From Guadua angustifolia (lineage: Eukaryota > Streptophyta > Magnoliopsida > Poales > Poaceae): a stretch of 64,000 bases of DNA. Of the stretch, positions 59,089 through 64,000 are shown piece by piece. Where the stretch lies: the NCBI GenBank assembly GCA_036346375.1, contig CM070501.1, forward strand, positions 35,236,539-35,300,538, written 5' to 3'. The notes under the pieces are model-generated. The model worked only from the letters and a program-made list of their open reading frames with translations, did not search any database and was not told the DNA's origin. The position numbers and the translations under genes are program-made. Positions within the stretch are counted from its first letter, which is position 1, and each line of letters opens with the position of its first letter.

Positions 59089-59433
59089 AATTGTTATAGC
59101 AACTGTAATCGAACCATGCATGGAGCTTTGAATATCTAAATGCACCTTGTACTATTTTTTCTTGCCGTAGCTACATTTTCGGATGAGTAGCAATAAAACT
59201 GCAGTGTTCAAACCATATGTAGATTTTCAAACGACTTTTGTTGGAAATCAGAAGCTAGAACACGTGAACTCCTGGACGCAAGAACACGCACACACTAGAA
59301 GAACATGCAAATGCATGTAGTGTGCTTAAGCCGGCGCTAAATCCATGCACGTACTTAAGCCAGTGCAAAAACCATGCAACATGAGCTAAACACGCAGGAG
59401 TGCTCACATGCAGCCAAAAACAAACATGCAAAG

Positions 59434-60252
59434 TTAACTAGTTAATTCATCGTCGTTCTCAGTGAGGGAGTCCGAGACGTACGTGCCGCCGGCGAGAGAG
59501 TCACTTTGGTTGTCGTCACTGTCGACGGAGTCCGGGACGACGTCCATGCCGTCGATGTTGCGCCAATACTTATACTCCCATCTTTGCAGTGATTCTTCGT
59601 CGGGTAAGACTACGCGGCAATCAAACTCATCGAAGCCGTAAATCCACGCCGTGATAGTGTACTCGCTATGGACGCGACAACAGCGAGAGCACGGCTTCGT
59701 GCGCACACAACGAGCACACGACTCCTCATGGCCACAACGATTGCACGGCTGCTTCATGCTTCTGCCGTTGGTGTCTTCGTCTTCTTCGCCAACGACGAGC
59801 GCAAGATGTCTAGCCGCCACGCCATCGACACCACCGGTCGCCGCGTCTTGCACGCCACCGGCCGCCATGCCATGTATGCCTCTGGCCACCTCGCTTTGCA
59901 CGCCGTCCTTGAGGGTGTTGCCGTCGTCGATCCATGGCAAGCGTCCACATCGCCCGGCCATCTCTGGAAGCGGTGACGCCATCTCTGGAAGCGACGACGC
60001 CAGCGGTTGCGATGACTGGAGGGGTGGAAGTGAAGCCGAGCGGCCGGAGTGCGCTGATTCGTCTCCCTCCATTCTTGACATTGAGTAACAGCTCGCATGC
60101 AGTCCTTGCTCTCGACTTGGGGCTGATAGAAATGGGGCTGATAGAAATGAATGATTGAGTAACAGCTTACAAGCAGTTAGTGCTGGCACTTCCCAAGCGT
60201 CACACGCGCGTGCATGCATGCAGATGGTGAGGGTAAAGATGGGAGACAACAA
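59434..60252 (-). CDS. unexplained 272-codon ORF inside the mariner element, Cys-repeat protein
   Basis: The ORF starts 77 bases inside the right end of the mariner element and runs convergent to the transposase. It has a hydrophobic N-terminal stretch with low-complexity segments (GIHGMAAGGVQDAATGG). Then come three nonapeptide units (CNRCGHEES, CARCVRTKP, CSRCCRVHS) giving three CxxC pairs spaced by five residues. An aromatic/acidic block follows (YGFDEFDCRVV, RWEYKYWRNIDG), and the tail is rich in D and S. Internal ATGs at about residues 57 and 60 (MSRMEGDES) may be the better starts, since the first 55 residues look like leader. I do not recognise the family. It is GC-rich compared with the transposase. 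It may be a captured host fragment, a second gene of this mariner group, or a chance ORF on a repeat. Confidence 0.45.
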   Translation of the reverse strand: MLSPIFTLTICMHARACDAWEVPALTACKLLLNHSFLSAPFLSAPSREQGLHASCYSMSRMEGDESAHSGRSASLPPLQSSQPLASSLPEMASPLPEMAGRCGRLPWIDDGNTLKDGVQSEVARGIHGMAAGGVQDAATGGVDGVAARHLALVVGEEDEDTNGRSMKQPCNRCGHEESCARCVRTKPCSRCCRVHSEYTITAWIYGFDEFDCRVVLPDEESLQRWEYKYWRNIDGMDVVPDSVDSDDNQSDSLAGGTYVSDSLTENDDELTS

Positions 60253-60331
60253 TGCAGATTGAAGAGGCGCCTTGTATTGTGGGACGTCAACAAAAAACTT
60301 ATACGCCCTCTATACTGGAACGGAGGGAGTA

Positions 60332-61740
60332 TATGCGTACTGGTGGCATTGTAGTAGTGGTGTACAGACTGCAGAGTTACCGTAGTCAACACTGGCACAC
60401 ATGGCCGAACGATTGTACTGTGAAACTGGGAGCAGTTGCAGCCTTGCACAGAACAGTTGCATGCACAGAAAGAATGTTTGCCAAATCGCCAACCAATCTA
60501 CTTCGTTCTCTCCTTTTTCTTCCGGATACTGTACTACGCGGAAAGCACGTACGCCTTGCACAAGTTGCACTGTGTGCAGCGCCGGTTTATACAGGTAATA
60601 GTTGGTAAGGTTTATTAGCTAGCTATCTATCACATTAGCATTCCACGTGCACGCTGCTCACGAGCCACTCCTTGGGCGACACAGGCCCAGTATAGAATAT
60701 TTCTGATTTTGTTGATTTTAGATTTTCTAAAAATCAGGTGGATAACAATTTATGATTATCCAAGAACTGAATTCCCTAAGAAGCTTATCATGCTTCTTCC
60801 ACAATCAGAAACAGATTATACAGAAAATTAGAAACTACCACCCATCTGATTCTTAAAGAATCTAAAATCTATACAATCAGAATCTGTCCCAAACTAAGCC
60901 ACACGCAACATAAGCCGACATTAACACACCACACGCCAATCTTCTCATAAGCTAAATCCATAAGGCGCAAGAAATGACTCGGGCTATTTTTCAGATATGA
61001 TTTCCGTGCAATCTGTATGGAAATTGCAACTTAAGTAACACTATTCGATCATAGCAACAACAGTTTAGATCATCCAATAGCGTTGTTAGCTACAATACTA
61101 TTGTCATTGTAGTGTTTCCTTAACTGTGCTACGGACGATGTGATCTACTAGTTTTTGATCCAATAGTAATTAGGTAACTGCTAAAATTGATGTTCTCAAC
61201 GGTTCTATTTCCCCTTTCCATCGCTGCATTAGGATATGTACAGTAGTATAGACAGTAGTTGTCTATAACAAATCTCCATATTATCTACAAACAGTATTTA
61301 GAATAACTTATATAATGGATCATCTACATAATTGTTTGTAATAGTCTCTCATTTAATTGACATATTGTCTATACAATAGTGCATAAAATATAAAGATGTC
61401 TATAAAGTTATCTATTAAATAGTAAATAATAGTTTTCTCTCTCCTCCTCTCTTTTCATATCTTTCAAAATTACACGTGTCATAGTTTTGCAGACAGCTAA
61501 GATAGACACTGTCGTCACGTAGCAGAGGCGGAGCGAGGCAAGCACCCACGACACTAGCCCCGCCACGGCGGTTTTGTTTTTACCTCGCGGCACGGGCGGT
61601 TAAAAGCCGCGGGCGAGGCCGCATTAGCCCGGCACGAATGCGATAGAGCAACTCCCTCCCGCGCGCGCGCTCCATCCACGCGCACGCAGAGACCTAGACG
61701 CGAAGTCGCGAGCACGACGAACACAACTCCCCGCACGGCC
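60332..61740. other. intergenic DNA upstream of the OVATE gene, with MITE-like DNA
   Basis: No gene. At about 60680-60900 runs of AATCAGATTT/AAATCTAAAA words suggest an old MITE. At about 61227-61510 GTCTATA/TATAGAC words and a CTCTCTCTCCTCCTCTC run resemble the second MITE at 54.6 kb, but no intact ends are seen. From 61500 the DNA becomes GC-rich, marking the promoter and leader of the OVATE gene. No clear TATA box. Confidence 0.35.
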
Positions 61741-62679
61741 ATGGACGGCTCCGGCACCGGCCGCAAGAAGCTGAAGCACCGGCTCGCGGCAATCCTCTCG
61801 GCCTTCTCCAGGCGAGCTGGGGGCAGGAAGCGCCGCGACGAGGAGGCGCCGCCGCCGCCGCCGCTGGCATTCCCCTCCTACTCCCGCCTTGGGGGCGGCA
61901 AGAAGGCCGGTGGGGGCCAGCAAGACCGCAGGCTCTCCGTCGACTCGGCTCTGCGCCCCGCACCGCTGGTCCACATAACCATCGACTGCGCCGGCCGCCG
62001 CTCCGTCGACGCGGCCGACCCGTTCCTCCTCGCGCCGCTCGACGAGGACGCCAAGGTGGAGAAGCGGCTTAAGGAGACCGGGCTGCCGTACGAGACTGGC
62101 GAGTGGGAGGGTCGCAAGTGCCCGCCCTCCTCGCCGTTCGCAGAGGCGCCTCTGCCGCCAGTGGCGAGGTGGAAGGAGCGGCCTAGCAGCCGTAGGCTCT
62201 CGACACAGTCGTGGCGCAGGCTCGTGAGCAGCTCGTCCTCCGACGACGAGTACGATGAGGACCCGCGAAACCTCTTCTCCTCGAGAAGCTTCTCCTCCGA
62301 CTCGTCGGACTTCTACAACTGCCCGCGCAAGAACACCAAGGCGCGCGCCTCGGTGTCCGGCCCATGCCGCGCTCCGCCGGCCGCTGCGCGGCGAGGCGCG
62401 TCGCAGAGCTGTCGTTACAGCTTCGAGCTGCCTCGAGGCTCGACGGCGTCCGCCGCGACGGACGGCGGGTTCGCGGTGGTGAAGCGGTCGGCCGACCCGT
62501 ATGAGGACTTCCGCAAGTCCATGGAGGAGATGATCGCCAAGTGGCCAGCGGGCGGTGACGGCGACGGCGAGCACAGCGCGGAGCGGCTGCTGGAGACGTA
62601 TCTGGTGCTCAACTCGCCGCGGCATTACTCGGCGATCCTCGCGGCGTTCGCGGACGTGCGGGAGACGCTCTTCCCCTGA
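61741..62679 (+). CDS. OVATE family protein (OFP), putative transcriptional repressor
   Basis: Single exon, 312 aa. The N-terminus is basic (MDGSGTGRKKLKHRLAAIL), typical of OFPs and possibly a nuclear signal. A long disordered region follows, with poly-Pro (residues about 38-42), a D/S-rich stretch (SSSSDDEYDEDPRNLFSSRS) and FYNCP. The C-terminal OVATE domain (about residues 249-312) contains DPYEDFRKSMEEMI, LLETYLVLNSPRHYSAILAA and FADVRETLF. OVATE family proteins bind TALE homeodomain (KNOX/BELL) partners and repress transcription, affecting organ shape and cell elongation; this is family knowledge. The ATG is in good context (CGGCCATGG) and starts the only conserved frame. Extreme GC content at third positions is normal for grass intronless genes. 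Large antisense frames (for example 62790-61624) are composition artefacts. No nearby gene suggests co-regulation. Confidence 0.95.
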   Translation: MDGSGTGRKKLKHRLAAILSAFSRRAGGRKRRDEEAPPPPPLAFPSYSRLGGGKKAGGGQQDRRLSVDSALRPAPLVHITIDCAGRRSVDAADPFLLAPLDEDAKVEKRLKETGLPYETGEWEGRKCPPSSPFAEAPLPPVARWKERPSSRRLSTQSWRRLVSSSSSDDEYDEDPRNLFSSRSFSSDSSDFYNCPRKNTKARASVSGPCRAPPAAARRGASQSCRYSFELPRGSTASAATDGGFAVVKRSADPYEDFRKSMEEMIAKWPAGGDGDGEHSAERLLETYLVLNSPRHYSAILAAFADVRETLFP

Positions 62680-63165
62680 ATTCGACGGCCGATCAGCCGG
62701 CATCGGTGTGATGTTGATAGGATTAACCTTTTCAAACGAGATTAATGGCACAAGAATTGAGCATGTGCTTTGTTGTGTGCGTACGTGCATTGTATCTGTC
62801 GTTCACTAATGAAGCTCGACTTGCTAACTTCTGCTTAATTCAAACTCTCTAGTCTCTGTATGCGATGGTACTCTTCCTTAGCTTCTTGGTGTTTACTTCT
62901 TAGCTTCATGAGATCATACTTTTGAATCAGCAATGCCAAAAACTTTTCTTTTTCTTTCCCTTTATTTTTTGTTTTTGCTACGACAAAAACTTTTCTTTCA
63001 TCTCTCTTGATGCTCTTCCATAAAAAGAAGATAATTTCCTGACAAAACGATTGACACTCAGGGTCGGATTTGTGATTTGGTTCAAGATTATACTCCATGT
63101 ATCCTTTCTTCAACTCTTCCATAAAAACGACCCTTCCCCACAAATTGATTCAGAATCCTAGGTGC
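62680..63165. other. 3' flank of the OVATE gene
   Basis: AT-rich; the 3' untranslated region should lie in the first few hundred bases. The minus-strand ORF at 62835-63143 is K/E-rich from A-rich composition and matches nothing I know. Confidence 0.35.
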
Positions 63166-63169
63166 ATGT

Positions 63170-63480
63170 GGGTTTCGTTTGGATTCTGGATTGATTCACA
63201 ATCATGACCAGTTTGTTTTTACAGTGGATTTAGGATCTGGCTTCAAAAGCCAAACAAAAAACAAACAACTTGATATTAGAAATCGATTCTCATAATCCCG
63301 CTTACTAATATACACTAGAATCACCGATCTATTTCATATATGCCTTTTTACATTCTAAAGAATACAAATACGAGAATACTACTAAAAGTTCCAAAGTAAT
63401 TACCTACCAAATACCATTCCAGATAGCCACAGCTAGAATCCGCTTTCGGAAAATACACAACAAAACCAAACATGCCCTAA
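63170..63480. mobile_element. probable MITE
   Basis: The left side reads GGGTTTCGTTTGGATTC and the right side AAAACCAAACATGCCCTA. The GTTTGG/CCAAAC pairing and the AT-rich 300-bp interior resemble the other GTTTGG-ended MITEs in the window. Ends are imperfect and no duplication is clear. Confidence 0.4.
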
Positions 63481-64000
63481 TTATCTTTGACGAACTTAGA
63501 ACATATTCTCTGCTTCATTCTCACTCTGTTTCTATACAATGAAAAAAAATCGGAAAGGAGTAGCCGGCAAACAAAGAAGTCCTCTCCTTCCCATGTAAAC
63601 GCAACCGTATGTCGCAGGCATTACCGCATATATAATAGACCGTGGAAGTCTTCCCCGTATGCATGCTGAGAATATTGTTTGTGAATCTGATACACTATAG
63701 GGGGCTTGCGAGTTAGAAGCATCCATGTGCAGGCTGGTTGGCGTGGTTGGTGACCGCGCTTGATAGAGACAGACAAATAGATAGTACATCGTCCGCGACG
63801 TGAACTGTAAACCGCTCCGATCTAGGGCCGTGTCGCCGTCGGCCGGCCGGCGATTGCGTCGGTCGATCGAACCGCGCCCGACGTGGGCCTCCTCGCGCGC
63901 GCGGACGTACGCGCGTGAGCCCCTCGCTGCGGGCACGGGCAGTCAGGCGGACGGCGAACTGTAGAACTGTAGATTGGATTCCATGCTCTTGTATGCAGCT
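63481..64000. other. no gene recognised
   Basis: GC content rises from 63780 onward (CG-rich words such as GGCCGGCCGGCG). This may be the edge of another gene outside the window. ORFs on both strands lack motifs. Confidence 0.3.

Larger units (their letters stand above)
56253..60329 (+). mobile_element. mariner-like element (plant Tc1/mariner, DD39D), complete ends
   Basis: The left end is CTCCCTCCGTCCCGGTATA and the right end is the inverse of CTCCCTCCGTTCCAGTATA; similarity continues for about 30 bp. The TA duplications are at 56251-56252 and 60330-60331. The length is 4.08 kb. It contains a three-exon transposase gene on plus and a convergent 272-codon ORF on minus near the right end. The same CTCCCTCCGT end is shared by Stowaway MITEs, which plant mariner transposases can move. 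The transposase is broken, but the intact ends mean it could be mobilised in trans. Confidence 0.93.

Noticed and set aside
59651..60088. Plus-strand ORFs of 145 and 102 codons opposite the mariner accessory ORF
   Set aside because: They are low-complexity frames created by the same internal DNA repeats. The minus-strand ORF is longer and holds the regular CxxC pattern.
61624..62790. Minus-strand ORF of 388 codons opposite the OVATE gene
   Set aside because: It is a composition artefact of extreme third-position GC. It is rich in R, G and A with no domain, while the plus strand encodes a clear OVATE domain.
62835..63143. Minus-strand ORF of 102 codons rich in K and E
   Set aside because: It comes from A-rich DNA downstream of the OVATE gene, with no known motif and no splice or start support.

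Overview
The window is plant nuclear DNA, almost certainly from a grass (Poaceae). The evidence is an intron-containing RING-CH gene, a very GC-rich single-exon OVATE-family gene, TTA- and TA-flanked MITEs, a plant DD39D mariner with CTCCCTCCGT ends, and LTR retrotransposons primed by initiator tRNA-Met. Species cannot be named from sequence alone. Only two genes look intact: a RING-CH membrane protein (8944-10549, minus, two exons) and an OVATE family protein (61741-62679, plus). Nearly everything else is mobile DNA.

Left part (1-14000): a MITE and degenerate LTR-like DNA; a Ty1-copia-type solo LTR (2778-5943) interrupted by a second solo LTR (3775-5596); LTR-like DNA with a TATA box near 7.7 kb; the RING-CH gene with a MITE in its intron; a MITE inserted in a relative (11529-11999); and a GC-rich exon-like stretch at 13.25-13.64 kb.

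Centre (14000-52300): a nest four levels deep, each level supported by its own junction. An old, decayed minus-strand Ty1-copia element (RNase H end at about 14.16-14.36 kb, remainder at 47.35-51.85 kb) was split by a CACTA transposon (14357-47351, target duplication TGT). A gag-only copia element with 2.9-kb LTRs (19687-46400, duplication CTATA) entered an exon of the CACTA accessory gene. A Ty3/gypsy element with 5.1-kb LTRs (25761-40598, duplication AATAC) then entered that copia. Separately a solo LTR (48189-49099, duplication AGAAC) sits in the old copia reverse transcriptase.

Right part (52300-64000): an inverted duplication, two MITEs sharing one TTA, a frameshifted last exon of an EngB-type GTPase, a 4.08-kb mariner element (56253-60329) carrying a broken three-exon transposase plus an unexplained convergent 272-codon ORF, and the OVATE gene.

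The most unusual signal is in the LTRs of the nested copia. About 18 short inverted repeats per LTR have different arm sequences but an almost constant 5-nt centre, ACACA (TGTGT in the sense of the element). Three related copia LTR types in the window also each carry their own array of short palindromes. I recognise neither pattern as a named feature.
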